This document shows positions 9,044-17,146 of a stretch of DNA of 59,744 nt, in pieces (positions within the stretch are counted from its first letter, which is position 1; the number at the start of each line of letters is the position of its first letter). The notes under the pieces are model-generated. The model was given only the letters and a program-made list of their open reading frames with translations. It searched no databases and was not told where the DNA came from. Position numbers and translations under genes: made by a program. This stretch comes from Methylococcaceae bacterium (GTDB lineage: Bacteria; Pseudomonadota; Gammaproteobacteria; Methylococcales; Methylomonadaceae): NCBI GenBank assembly GCA_006844585.1, contig SPJM01000244.1, forward strand, positions 1 to 59,744, given 5' to 3'.

Positions 9044-10411
9044 TTATTCCTCCTTGTTCTTAGCAATAGCCAAGACTCGATCAACCATTTTTGCGCAGCA
9101 ACCTGTACTTTGCCGCAAATCGAATAAAGTTTCGATTTTTTCTGCATCCAGCACAGCAGTTATTTCAGGTTCGTCCAAAACAGCTGATTTGAAATCACGG
9201 TGCTGTTCGTTGGCCGCCATCGCTACTTTATAGACCAAACGATGCGCGCTTTGCTTGCCTAGTTTAGGCGCTAACGCCAGCATCACCGACTCGCTATGTA
9301 TAAAGCCGTTGGTCGCTAGCAAATTATCACGCATGCGCGTTTCATGAACCTGTAAATGCGCTAATAGGGTTTGCAACAAGGCCAGAGCCTTGTCTGTAGC
9401 CAGACAAGCGCCGGGGACAATTGCCCATTCGCTTTTCCAGGAGCGTCCGTCTCGTTCGTGATCATGTACCAGATTCTCGTTCATTTGTGCGGCCAGATAA
9501 CGCACTTGGCGCGCCAATGTCCCCAGGTGTTCTGAAATTTCCGGATTTCGTTTTTGCGGCATCGTGATGCTGCCCACTGTGCCGGATACAAAGCCTTCGC
9601 TCAGTTCGCCGATTTCAGGGCGTTGCAGATTGTATATTTCATGGCCGATTCGATCTGTTGCGGCTGCTAATAAGGCCAATAAATTAAGCCACTCGGCCAG
9701 CCGGTCTCGCGCTACGGTCCAGGAGATCGTCGGACTCTTCAGTCCCAATTTGTCCATAAACCGCTGTTGCAAAGTCAACGCTTCAGCGCCTAGCGATGAT
9801 AAACTGCCGACGCCGCCGGCCAATTGACCAACACTAATTCGTTCATTGCATTGCTTAAGTCGTTGCCGATGTCGATCCAGCTCATCCAGCCAACCGGCGG
9901 CTTTGAAACCGAAGGTAATCGGCAAACCCGGTTGACCATGCGTACGACCGCACATCGGCGTATCCCGATAACGTGTGCATAACTCGCAAAGTGTGATTCG
10001 CAAGTAATCGAGACGGTCGTCAAGTATCTTCGCCATCTGCATTAATAAGCGAGCAGTATGGCTGTCGGTAATATCTTGTACGGTGGCGCCATAACACCAC
10101 CACTCCCCGCTGCTGTCGGGGCTACGATGCTGTAACGCCTCTATCAGCCCATACAGTGAATGATTACTGTGTTCAAAACCTTGGCGCACTTCATTTAAAA
10201 AATTCTGATCGACTACAAGCGTTTGTATAACATCTTTCATCTGCCTTACTGCATTTTCTGGTATTAAACCGAATTCCGCTTCGGTTTCAGCCAACACCGC
10301 CATTACCTCAATCCAGCCTTGCACTATGGCTGATTCTTCAAAATGATCTCTTAACTCTGCTGTCGTCCAGGAATTGCCAAAAATCGTTGAATCGTTGATA
10401 TGAACGGCCAT
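9044..10411 (-). CDS. xcbD: Aspartase/fumarase superfamily lyase, XcbD homologue
   Basis: A 455-residue all-helical lyase related to adenylosuccinate lyase and 3-carboxymuconate cycloisomerase. The C3 signature loop reads GSITMPQKRNPE, with Ile where most members have a second serine. C1/C2-type conserved segments (RTHGQPGLPITFG) are present around residues 157-169. The superfamily performs beta-eliminations through a carbanion. In Xanthobacter XcbD1 belongs to this superfamily and is assigned to CoM biosynthesis after the phosphate-eliminating XcbC1. The gene sits 4 bp after the xcbC-like gene and 3 bp before the xcbE-like gene. Purine biosynthesis is unlikely, given the operon and the paired paralogue. 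Assignment as D rather than C is by gene order. Confidence 0.78.
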   Translation of the reverse strand: MAVHINDSTIFGNSWTTAELRDHFEESAIVQGWIEVMAVLAETEAEFGLIPENAVRQMKDVIQTLVVDQNFLNEVRQGFEHSNHSLYGLIEALQHRSPDSSGEWWCYGATVQDITDSHTARLLMQMAKILDDRLDYLRITLCELCTRYRDTPMCGRTHGQPGLPITFGFKAAGWLDELDRHRQRLKQCNERISVGQLAGGVGSLSSLGAEALTLQQRFMDKLGLKSPTISWTVARDRLAEWLNLLALLAAATDRIGHEIYNLQRPEIGELSEGFVSGTVGSITMPQKRNPEISEHLGTLARQVRYLAAQMNENLVHDHERDGRSWKSEWAIVPGACLATDKALALLQTLLAHLQVHETRMRDNLLATNGFIHSESVMLALAPKLGKQSAHRLVYKVAMAANEQHRDFKSAVLDEPEITAVLDAEKIETLFDLRQSTGCCAKMVDRVLAIAKNKEE

Positions 10412-10415
10412 GTCG

Positions 10416-11954
10416 CTACCTCTGCAGGATATTTCTTAGATAGGGTTGCAAGCTTTGTTGTAACAAAGTTTCAGATGCGCGCAACTGATTTTGCCTTTGC
10501 TTATGCCAAGTACTATGTTGTTGTAGGGTTTCTCTGCATTGCTGTAAAATTTCATTCATTGCTTCTAATGAGGCTCCCCCGGGTTGTTTCCGGGAAGCGA
10601 GTGCTGATTCAGGATTTAAAGCAGCCTGTAACGCACTTTCGCTTAGGCCTATACTTCTTCCGAGCAGTTTTTTTGCACAAGCGTCTACATCGGCTATGCA
10701 TAGCTGTTTGAAGTGACCGTCTGTTACATACTGATGCGCCAGCATCGCGATTAAACGATGCGCATCACGAAACGGTACGCCGTATTCCATCACCAATAAC
10801 TCCGCCAGATCTGTCGCCAGAAACAAGCCGTGACCGACTTTGGTTCGCGCATGGGAGTCATTAAATTGCAGTAAATCCAGTACTTCGCCGAATAACGTCA
10901 CTGCGCTTTGTGTTTGTTGCAGCGCAGCAGGGAGCAGACCGTATAGCGCCAATCGGTTGTCCGGTTGCCCGGAAGGGGTTCTGACCATCGCTGCGGTGGT
11001 TGTGAGCATGCCGATCATTTCGTTTGCTGAGCTGCGCATATGCGTTAAGGCAAAGGGGTTTTTCTTTTGCGGCATGATCTTACTGGCTCGGGCGTGGCTA
11101 TCATCCAGTTTTACCATATTAAATTCAACGCTGGCGAAAATTTGCAGATCTTCGGCCAGTCGATCTAAATTAATTAATATGGCAGTTAACAGCGCTGCGG
11201 TTTCTATCTGCATATCAGCCTGCCACATCGCATCCCGGGCATGACCGAGGATACCCTCAAAGCCAAGCAATGCAGCCTGGCGCTGACGATCCTGCGGAAT
11301 GCGCGAACCGTTACTGCTGCCGCAGCCGGCCGGACTTAAATTAAGACGGGCATAAAGCTGTTGCAAGCGTTGCAGGTCACGGAAAATGCTATAAACAAAA
11401 CCTGATAAATAATGCCCGAAGCTGGTTGGTTGTGCTTGCTGTAAATACGTATAATCCGGCATTAAAGTCTGCTTATAGATTTCACTGCGGGTAATCATGA
11501 TTTGCGCTATGTTACACAGACTGCCGGCCAAATTAATCAAGTCTTCTCTGAGCTTTATCGTATATGCGGTGGTGAGCGCTTCACGCCGCGCCCGGCCGGC
11601 GCCCAACCAGGCGCTGGTCGCTGTTTGTCGGCTCAGCCAATGTTCGCGATTAGTATATAAATCGCCGTGAGCGGCATCGGGACGAAAGTCGTCAGGATAA
11701 TGGCTTAAACGCCATAGCGCCTGAATCAATTCAGCACTCAATTGTTCCGGTATCACATGCTGTTCGATTAACACCAATGTATGCGCCAGGTCGACCCGAC
11801 TTAAAGCGGGGAATAATGGTAATTGCCGGTCCAGTTCGGATTGAAAAGCGCTGTCAATCAAACGCTGAGACGGCCCGCGTTTAATGCGCGCGCCAATTGC
11901 CAAAACCTGTTCATCGGCGGCAGTGGGGTGATTGATTTCATGTTTGAGAGACAT
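10416..11954 (-). CDS. xcbC: Aspartase/fumarase superfamily lyase, XcbC homologue (phosphosulfolactate phosphate-eliminating)
   Basis: A 512-residue lyase most like argininosuccinate lyases. The C3 signature reads ASKIMPQKKNPF where argininosuccinate lyase has GSSLMPQKKNPD, so the glycine and second serine are changed, consistent with a different substrate. TSFGHYLSGF around residue 178 matches the conserved TxxxH segment. In Xanthobacter XcbC1 removes phosphate from phosphosulfolactate to give sulfoacrylate, an unusual beta-elimination for this superfamily. The gene overlaps the ComA-like gene by 17 bp, directly following it as xcbC1 follows xcbB1. An argininosuccinate lyase for arginine synthesis is the alternative but is poorly supported by context. 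Confidence 0.78.
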   Translation of the reverse strand: MSLKHEINHPTAADEQVLAIGARIKRGPSQRLIDSAFQSELDRQLPLFPALSRVDLAHTLVLIEQHVIPEQLSAELIQALWRLSHYPDDFRPDAAHGDLYTNREHWLSRQTATSAWLGAGRARREALTTAYTIKLREDLINLAGSLCNIAQIMITRSEIYKQTLMPDYTYLQQAQPTSFGHYLSGFVYSIFRDLQRLQQLYARLNLSPAGCGSSNGSRIPQDRQRQAALLGFEGILGHARDAMWQADMQIETAALLTAILINLDRLAEDLQIFASVEFNMVKLDDSHARASKIMPQKKNPFALTHMRSSANEMIGMLTTTAAMVRTPSGQPDNRLALYGLLPAALQQTQSAVTLFGEVLDLLQFNDSHARTKVGHGLFLATDLAELLVMEYGVPFRDAHRLIAMLAHQYVTDGHFKQLCIADVDACAKKLLGRSIGLSESALQAALNPESALASRKQPGGASLEAMNEILQQCRETLQQHSTWHKQRQNQLRASETLLQQSLQPYLRNILQR

Positions 11955-12798
11955 TGGTTTTAGGTTCGATTTGTTCCGGGTCCCAAGCGCCGCTACGCCG
12001 CATTTGTTCGGATACGCCGTGCAAGGTATCGAAGCGTAACCGGCAGCGTAAGGATTCCACCGCCAATACTTGATCCGGGTGAATATTTCCCAAACCGACG
12101 TTGCCTCCCAATCTGGTAATTAAGTGCGCCTGCTGATCTTTCATGGGTGCTTCCCAAATCACTTTATCCGCTGCTTGCCCCATAATGTCGATGATAGTCG
12201 ATAATGATTCGTCCAAAATCTCGCCGTGTTCGCCATAGATACCGACCGCCCGACCCGATTCCCTTCCCTCCATCACCACTTGCTGAGCGCCGTTTTCCAA
12301 ATCAAGCAATGCCTGTTCGGCGGCTTGTTCGGCGGATGGCTGCCGTCTCGGATCTTTCTTACCGACCTCGGTGACAGGCTTCAAATCGGCATCCAGCGCG
12401 CATTGAATGATATTTTTACGGCGTTGTGCGGGCATAGGGATCGTGCCGTCAGATATTTCTACTGCCGTAAACCCCAGCGCTTTAGCATGTGTCATATAAT
12501 CGCGGCAATGTCGTTCGATCAAGGCTACTTCCAGCAAAGTGCCGCCCGGCATGGTTAAAATCTGTTGCTCAGCTAATAATGCCAGTTTCCGTTGTAATAT
12601 CTGTTTGCTATAAAACACCGAAGTGCCGAAAGCAAACTTCCAATGATCTATGCAATGACCTGCCAACTCCATCTTATCACGCAATTGACTGATGCCGAGA
12701 CCGGTATCAATAACCATCGTCAACCCTACCTCTCTAGGCTTTTGTGACCGGTTTCCGGTCAACCCCCCGATGATTGTATCCCAAGCTAAATCAGGCAT
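11938..12798 (-). CDS. comA: Phosphosulfolactate synthase (ComA/XcbB), first enzyme of coenzyme M synthesis
   Basis: A 286-residue TIM-barrel protein that joins sulfite to phosphoenolpyruvate to form (R)-phosphosulfolactate. Family-defining segments are KPREVGLTMVIDTGLG at residues 20-35, the KFAFGTS block, MPGGTLLEVA, VEISDGTIPMP, EVGKKDP, EGRESGRAVGIYGE, IWEAPMKDQQAH and GLGNIHPDQVLAVESLR. AAGGAG lies 7 bp before the ATG, which overlaps the preceding gene by 8 bp. It heads the xcbB-C-D-E-like gene string. ComA homologues also occur in sporulating Bacillus for sulfolactate, but the adjacent lyases, PLP enzyme and epoxide:CoM transferase point to coenzyme M. The best-recognised anchor of the operon. 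Confidence 0.92.
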   Translation of the reverse strand: MPDLAWDTIIGGLTGNRSQKPREVGLTMVIDTGLGISQLRDKMELAGHCIDHWKFAFGTSVFYSKQILQRKLALLAEQQILTMPGGTLLEVALIERHCRDYMTHAKALGFTAVEISDGTIPMPAQRRKNIIQCALDADLKPVTEVGKKDPRRQPSAEQAAEQALLDLENGAQQVVMEGRESGRAVGIYGEHGEILDESLSTIIDIMGQAADKVIWEAPMKDQQAHLITRLGGNVGLGNIHPDQVLAVESLRCRLRFDTLHGVSEQMRRSGAWDPEQIEPKTNVSQT

Positions 12799-13705
12799 AA
12801 TCCACTCCTTGAGACAACCATGCTAATGCTTGTTTAATCATTTCCTGTCCCGCCCCCCAGGGGACAACTGCGGTATTGGCTATACATTCAACTTCGAATT
12901 CGAGCAGGCAACACTTCACCAGAGTCGGTAGTTGTGAGGCCATGGCTAATTTTTGCGGACACATCTCTACTCTGGGCGGTTCATCATGATAATAATGGCG
13001 ATGAAATTGCAAACTACGTTCACAGCCGATTAACGTCCAGGCCTGGCGCTCAGTCGGGCGTTCGTCTAAAAAGTACACCGGCGCGCCAAGTTCACCCAGT
13101 CCTCCTGAACGGCAGGGTACAAGATAGGATTGAGCTGGTGTTGAAGCACATAATTGTTTAAGGTCGATACATTCCAGTTGTAAAACAATGGGCGGTAAAT
13201 CCGCATAACTCAACACTTGTTCCGCCATTTTATATAACTTAGGCGGTTCTGGAGGCGCAACCTCAACAACTCGAATCAGTAATGGGACCGGGCGGTGGAT
13301 AATATTGATATGATCAAATGCGCCTTGCACAATCAGAGTTTCGTTGTTGTCAATGCCAAGCTCAACGGCCAGCCCGGCCAGCGCCGAACGATTGGCGGGG
13401 TCAACGTCCGGGGCATGTATAAAGTGACATTGCTGCGGCAATGCCAACACTTCGACGGCCAAGGCACGGGTAAACAGATTGTCGCTGTCAGCTCGCTGTA
13501 CTGCGGCAACGGCGAACTCCTGGCGATGGTTATGCAATACCACAATATCGGTGCGCCGATACAATTCGCGTTGCATTAAGTGTTCAGTAATGGAGATTTT
13601 GTCCATAACGCCGTCATAGGTTTGATAACTGACCCGCCGGTAAGGCAGCGGCGAGAAGTTATTCTGCTTGTTCAGATTACCGACTATTAATGCTTCGCCG
13701 TCCAT
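12791..13705 (-). CDS. Unrecognised 304-residue protein co-translated with CoM biosynthesis genes
   Basis: I do not recognise a family. The protein is predicted soluble: no signal peptide and no hydrophobic segment long enough to span a membrane. It is rich in leucine, proline and histidine, with scattered cysteines (for example VKCCLLEFEVEC near residues 263-274) and a C-terminal VVPWGAGQEM motif. The start ATG has GGAGG 7 bp upstream. Its end overlaps the ComA-like gene by 8 bp and it follows the CoA-transferase-like beta gene by 12 bp, so it is firmly inside the operon. Known bacterial CoM genes leave steps between sulfoacrylate and CoM unassigned; a role there, or in CoM-thioester chemistry, is a reasonable guess only. 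Confidence 0.85.
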   Translation of the reverse strand: MDGEALIVGNLNKQNNFSPLPYRRVSYQTYDGVMDKISITEHLMQRELYRRTDIVVLHNHRQEFAVAAVQRADSDNLFTRALAVEVLALPQQCHFIHAPDVDPANRSALAGLAVELGIDNNETLIVQGAFDHINIIHRPVPLLIRVVEVAPPEPPKLYKMAEQVLSYADLPPIVLQLECIDLKQLCASTPAQSYLVPCRSGGLGELGAPVYFLDERPTERQAWTLIGCERSLQFHRHYYHDEPPRVEMCPQKLAMASQLPTLVKCCLLEFEVECIANTAVVPWGAGQEMIKQALAWLSQGVDYA

Positions 13706-13717
13706 AACGCCTCCTTA

Positions 13718-14569
13718 CTATGTACAGGGAAAAAATCTCTTCGCTTCAAGCGCTTTCAGTTCCCGTTCATGGATTTTCAATGGGTCGAGGTCGCGGATGA
13801 AGGAAATCATGTCTTTGTTCGGCATATTGATTTCCGAAAGATCCGAACGGACTGAAAACTCAAACTCGGTATTTTCCCGAACCGTTTGTAAATCGGTATC
13901 GGGATACAGTTTTGCTAAACGGGCTTGACCGGTATCATCAAAATCGAATACCGCCAGTTCCGTGACCAAGGCATCCGGGCCTTGTCCGCGATAGCCCATT
14001 TCGGTGCGGGTTTGCTCATCTGCGCTACGCTGGCCGACACTGCTGATAAAATCGCATTGCTTAACCAGACGAAAGCGCCGTCGCCCATGCGCGTCAGTTA
14101 TCGCTCGGTGGGCGCCGCTCCAGATTGTGATATGCTTGGCATCGCAGGACAGATTGCAGCAGCCGCCGCCGCCGGGCAGCTTCAATTTCATATGCGCTTG
14201 ACCCAATCGGGTCACATTCATATTGCCATAACGGTCAATTTGCAAGCCGGAAAGAAACATGCGTCCAAGACGACCGGACGCGGCCAAATCAAACAATTGT
14301 TCAATATCCAAATGACACACGGCGTCACGATCCATCACCCAGTCATTACTGGTCGGGGTTAAAAACGGCGGACAGGGATTAACGCCATAGGTTGAGCCTG
14401 CAACCAACACCAAGTTAGGGGCGTGGCTTTGTTTGGCTAAATGCAGCGCCAATTGCACCAAGGGCGAGCCAAAACCGTGGAAAGCCAAAATGCCGTCTTC
14501 GATAGTCAGTGCAATCTGGTAAATCAGTGCTTCTCCCAATGTGCATTGACCGTCATATTGCTTATTCAT
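13718..14569 (-). CDS. CoA-transferase-like beta subunit without catalytic glutamate (IpdB-like)
   Basis: A 283-residue class I CoA-transferase fold protein like GctB/IpdB. The conserved block SGLQIDRYGNMNVTRLG (residues about 115-131) identifies the family. In glutaconate CoA-transferase the catalytic glutamate lies in VESG; the aligned segment here is LVAGSTYG (residues 55-62), so that glutamate is missing. IpdAB-type enzymes of steroid ring degradation also lack it and act as hydrolases on CoA thioesters. The gene overlaps the alpha subunit gene by 8 bp. In this operon it may act on a CoM-containing acyl-CoA as a hydrolase, C-C or C-S cleaving enzyme, or degenerate transferase. The absence of Glu is seen; the consequence is inferred. 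Confidence 0.85.
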   Translation of the reverse strand: MNKQYDGQCTLGEALIYQIALTIEDGILAFHGFGSPLVQLALHLAKQSHAPNLVLVAGSTYGVNPCPPFLTPTSNDWVMDRDAVCHLDIEQLFDLAASGRLGRMFLSGLQIDRYGNMNVTRLGQAHMKLKLPGGGGCCNLSCDAKHITIWSGAHRAITDAHGRRRFRLVKQCDFISSVGQRSADEQTRTEMGYRGQGPDALVTELAVFDFDDTGQARLAKLYPDTDLQTVRENTEFEFSVRSDLSEINMPNKDMISFIRDLDPLKIHERELKALEAKRFFPCT

Positions 14570-15482
14570 ACAAAGCCCGCCACGCCTGGTTACTTTGCTG
14601 CCAGGTGCTTAACCGCTGCAGCGCAGGTTCACCGCCAATTGCATCCAGATAGTCGCGATGCTGATGGCATGATAGAACATAAGGCTGCAAATAATGTTGT
14701 GTAAACGCCTCCGCGCCTTGAGACGCCAAGCGATAATATTCAGCAGTATGACGCCTATCATAGGCATAGAATGGATAACAGGCGGTAGGGTGGGCGCCAT
14801 AAGGAATTTCAGTTAATCCGGTGACATAAAAATAAGGAATCGTCACGCCGGTTTCCCGCATCTGCTCAGTGCTCAGTAATTGTTCAACTGTTGCGATCAC
14901 CTTTTTTGCGGCTTTGGCGAATAAAATATCGGCGACAGGCGGCCCGGCTATATGCAAATTGCCATGAACGTCGCCATATTGGGCATGAAGTATGGCAATA
15001 TCCGGTTTAAGTGCGGGAACCAGCACCAACTCTTCGCCAGTGAACGGACAGGTCATTATCTGGTATTCAGGGTGCAGTTGCATGAATCCGCTGCCTTTGA
15101 TTGAGCATATCGGCATAAACGGTAAACCGGCAATGGCGGCGCGCAGTTGTTGCACCAAGGTATAACAGCAACTGTCCTGCACTTTAACCGCGCCGGATTC
15201 ACAAGCGCGCCGGTAATTGGGTGCCATCCCGAAATCCTGTTCAAAGCCGACATAGGATTCGCCGCTGACCGCAACGCAACCGGCTCCGCACAACAAATCT
15301 ACATCAATACCATGTGCGGAACCGACTAGGGCTAGTTGTCCAATATCTTGACGAATTAATTCCTGCAGAGCCGCTATGGGTTCTCGTGATGACAAGCCGC
15401 CCCCGATTGCCAAACAGTCACCACTCTGTATATGGGCAATGAGCTCGGTTAATTGACAACGCTTATCGGTCTCGGTATACAT
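14562..15482 (-). CDS. CoA-transferase-like alpha subunit (GctA/IpdA-like)
   Basis: A 306-residue partner of the following beta subunit. Family features include the glycine-rich GDCLAIGGGLSSREPIAAL near the N-terminus, the block TCPFTGEELVLVPALKPDIAILHAQYGDVHGN around residues 170-200 shared by GctA and IpdA, and AKKVIATVEQL. The pair forms a heteromeric CoA-thioester enzyme. The ATG at 15482 is taken as start; a GTG one codon upstream is equally possible. It lies 6 bp after the zinc-ribbon gene. CoA-transferase-like pairs also occur, to my recollection, near epoxide:CoM transferase genes in ethene-degrading actinobacteria, which would support a shared role in handling the two-carbon CoM adduct. 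Confidence 0.85.
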   Translation of the reverse strand: MYTETDKRCQLTELIAHIQSGDCLAIGGGLSSREPIAALQELIRQDIGQLALVGSAHGIDVDLLCGAGCVAVSGESYVGFEQDFGMAPNYRRACESGAVKVQDSCCYTLVQQLRAAIAGLPFMPICSIKGSGFMQLHPEYQIMTCPFTGEELVLVPALKPDIAILHAQYGDVHGNLHIAGPPVADILFAKAAKKVIATVEQLLSTEQMRETGVTIPYFYVTGLTEIPYGAHPTACYPFYAYDRRHTAEYYRLASQGAEAFTQHYLQPYVLSCHQHRDYLDAIGGEPALQRLSTWQQSNQAWRALYE

Positions 15483-15488
15483 CACGCT

Positions 15489-15707
15489 TCACTCTACTGG
15501 GCTGGAATGGCTGGCGCCTCCGCAACATGGACAACCGCCTTGACTGGCTTCAAGCGGGTGCGCCTGGGGCGGATAACGTTCATCCAGCTTAGCTTGCTCG
15601 CTGCCGCACTTAGGACAAACCCATTGTTCGGGTAGCTGCGCTCCGGTAAACACCATACCGCTAAAGCGGTGATCACATTGGGGACAATGCAGTTGATAAG
15701 TTGGCAT
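15489..15707 (-). CDS. Small zinc-ribbon protein (FmdB-like)
   Basis: A 72-residue protein with CPQC near residue 9 and CPKCG near 33, the two halves of a zinc ribbon, plus a C-terminal CPCCGG motif. The ATG giving MPTYQLHC is preferred to a TTG three codons upstream because FmdB-like proteins begin MPTY. It starts 5 bp after the epoxide:CoM transferase gene and is followed 6 bp later by the CoA-transferase-like alpha gene. FmdB-type proteins are poorly defined, with regulatory or metal-handling roles proposed. Here it could help load zinc into the transferase or act as a subunit; both are guesses. Confidence 0.75.
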   Translation of the reverse strand: MPTYQLHCPQCDHRFSGMVFTGAQLPEQWVCPKCGSEQAKLDERYPPQAHPLEASQGGCPCCGGASHSSPVE

Positions 15708-15712
15708 GACGG

Positions 15713-16840
15713 TCAAGCTACTTGAGTTGAATGCCCAGCTAATTCAGCGCGAACCAGCTCTGAGCCTTGTACTAATGCATGCAATTTTTCCGCAGCGATA
15801 TATCGCTGCAATAGAATTAAACCGCAGTCGGTGGTCACTCCGAGCCTGTCTGCTGGCACCACCTCCAGCAGTCGGCGAATCCGATCGGCAACCTGTTCTG
15901 CAGTTTCGGTAATGGTGCTTTTAACATCGATTACGCCAGCCCAAAAACAGACGTTTTTCGGTAATGGATGATTTTTCAATACCTCAAGTCCACTCATGTC
16001 ATCGCTTCGGCGCCCGCAATTTTCCAGATTCAAAACATTGATATTGGCTTCATAAGCTTTAGGCACTACCGAAGATGTTGCCGAGGGTGCTTGTCCGCGG
16101 CGTTTGCTCAGGTCGAAAACCTCGCCGGCCTGGGCTGTGTCATCCGGAAAGTAGGCCGGCGTTCCCCCCCAGTTTCCCCAGCAGACATGAACGATTATTT
16201 GGGCATGTTTGACGCCTTCGACGGCGCGATTGAAAGCCTCTATCGCCCAGCCTTCGAACCCGTATGGCCAGGTAAATTCATCTAGCTGAATAAAGTCTAC
16301 CCCGAGTGAATCGACTTCCAATAAATCTTCATTTATCGCCGCAGCCAAAGCCATCGCTCTGTCGCGGCTGGATTTATAATGCAGGTCATTGGTGCATTGG
16401 GCCAATACCTGTACGCCGGTATATTGCACTTTGGTCAGTTTATTGGTGGCCCGTTTCAAGGCATGTGCTTGTTGTACCATTATCGCGCCCCGCCGTTTCA
16501 ATTCTTGATCCAAGGTTGCGGCATGCAGTTTACTGTAAATCGGGAATCCAAGATGCCCGCCTTTCAGGTTATAACCGAGACGCCGAAAATAATAATAGAC
16601 GGCTTGATCCGCATAATTATCGCCATGCACCCGACCATCGGTAATAATGTCAAGACCGGCCATTTCCTGATCTTTAACAATGGCAGCCACAACATCTTCC
16701 AAGGCTTCGCGCACCATAGCGTCAGGCGGTTCCTGATCGCCGCTAAAGTGTCGGGCGAACTCGGCGTCCCACCATCTGGGATTAGGATAATTACCGACCA
16801 TACTGGTCGGAATGGTAATATTTTGATTGCCTATTTTCAT
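15713..16840 (-). CDS. xecA: Epoxyalkane:coenzyme M transferase (EaCoMT), MetE-like zinc enzyme
   Basis: A 375-residue protein of the cobalamin-independent methionine synthase C-terminal barrel family. It has the zinc-thiolate ligand pattern H218-x-C220 (in VHVCWGN) and C339 (in TTDCGL), the HxC...C site of EaCoMT and MetE. QLDEFTWPYG near 186-195 is the conserved barrel motif. Length agrees with XecA/EtnE (about 370-380). EaCoMT opens epoxides by attack of the CoM thiolate, giving 2-hydroxyalkyl-CoM. It is the first gene of the operon that also encodes CoM synthesis, the main reason to prefer EaCoMT over a methionine synthase-like role. It follows a sigma-54 promoter about 300 bp upstream. 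A different thiol alkyl transfer activity remains possible. Confidence 0.85.
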   Translation of the reverse strand: MKIGNQNITIPTSMVGNYPNPRWWDAEFARHFSGDQEPPDAMVREALEDVVAAIVKDQEMAGLDIITDGRVHGDNYADQAVYYYFRRLGYNLKGGHLGFPIYSKLHAATLDQELKRRGAIMVQQAHALKRATNKLTKVQYTGVQVLAQCTNDLHYKSSRDRAMALAAAINEDLLEVDSLGVDFIQLDEFTWPYGFEGWAIEAFNRAVEGVKHAQIIVHVCWGNWGGTPAYFPDDTAQAGEVFDLSKRRGQAPSATSSVVPKAYEANINVLNLENCGRRSDDMSGLEVLKNHPLPKNVCFWAGVIDVKSTITETAEQVADRIRRLLEVVPADRLGVTTDCGLILLQRYIAAEKLHALVQGSELVRAELAGHSTQVA

Positions 16841-16884
16841 TTGCCCATCCTCCGCTGTGTTTTTCTTAGCGCGACCACGACGGC

Positions 16885-17054
16885 GGTTTTCTATCGGCTG
16901 TTATTGACCGATAGCAGCGTTGCTGAAACAGTTACATAGCCTGCTATGCGCCTATTTCAGCGCCTCAGCACACCGCTACGCTGCTCCTGCATTGCTCTAC
17001 CTTCTGCATCCATGCAGATGTTGCTCTCGGTCAATAACTGCTCGCTATAAAATC
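16885..17054. repeat. MITE-like element with about 32-bp inverted ends in the operon leader
   Basis: The left arm at 16885-16916 (GGTTTTCTATCGGCTG... ending TTATTGACCGATAGCA) is matched by the reverse complement of 17022-17054, with a few mismatches and one or two indels. The 105-bp interior has no frame. This is the architecture of a non-autonomous miniature inverted-repeat element. It lies between the sigma-54 promoter and the epoxide:CoM transferase start, so it forms part of the mRNA leader and could fold into a long hairpin. A short relative with similar ends is at 54604-54645. Confidence 0.65.
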
Positions 17055-17146
17055 CGAATCCGTGGTCACGCGAAGTATAATTCCGGTTTTGAGTTTAAAA
17101 TGAATGTAAATTCTCAAACTTCACCGGAAACGCTTATTGCTATAAC

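Noticed and set aside
9044-11954. purB and argH housekeeping genes
   Set aside because: Two superfamily lyases lie in tandem directly after comA with altered signature loops; a purine or arginine role does not explain the operon.
15713-16840. Cobalamin-independent methionine synthase (MetE)
   Set aside because: Shares the barrel and zinc site, but lacks the N-terminal half of MetE and sits with CoM synthesis genes; epoxyalkane:CoM transferase fits better.
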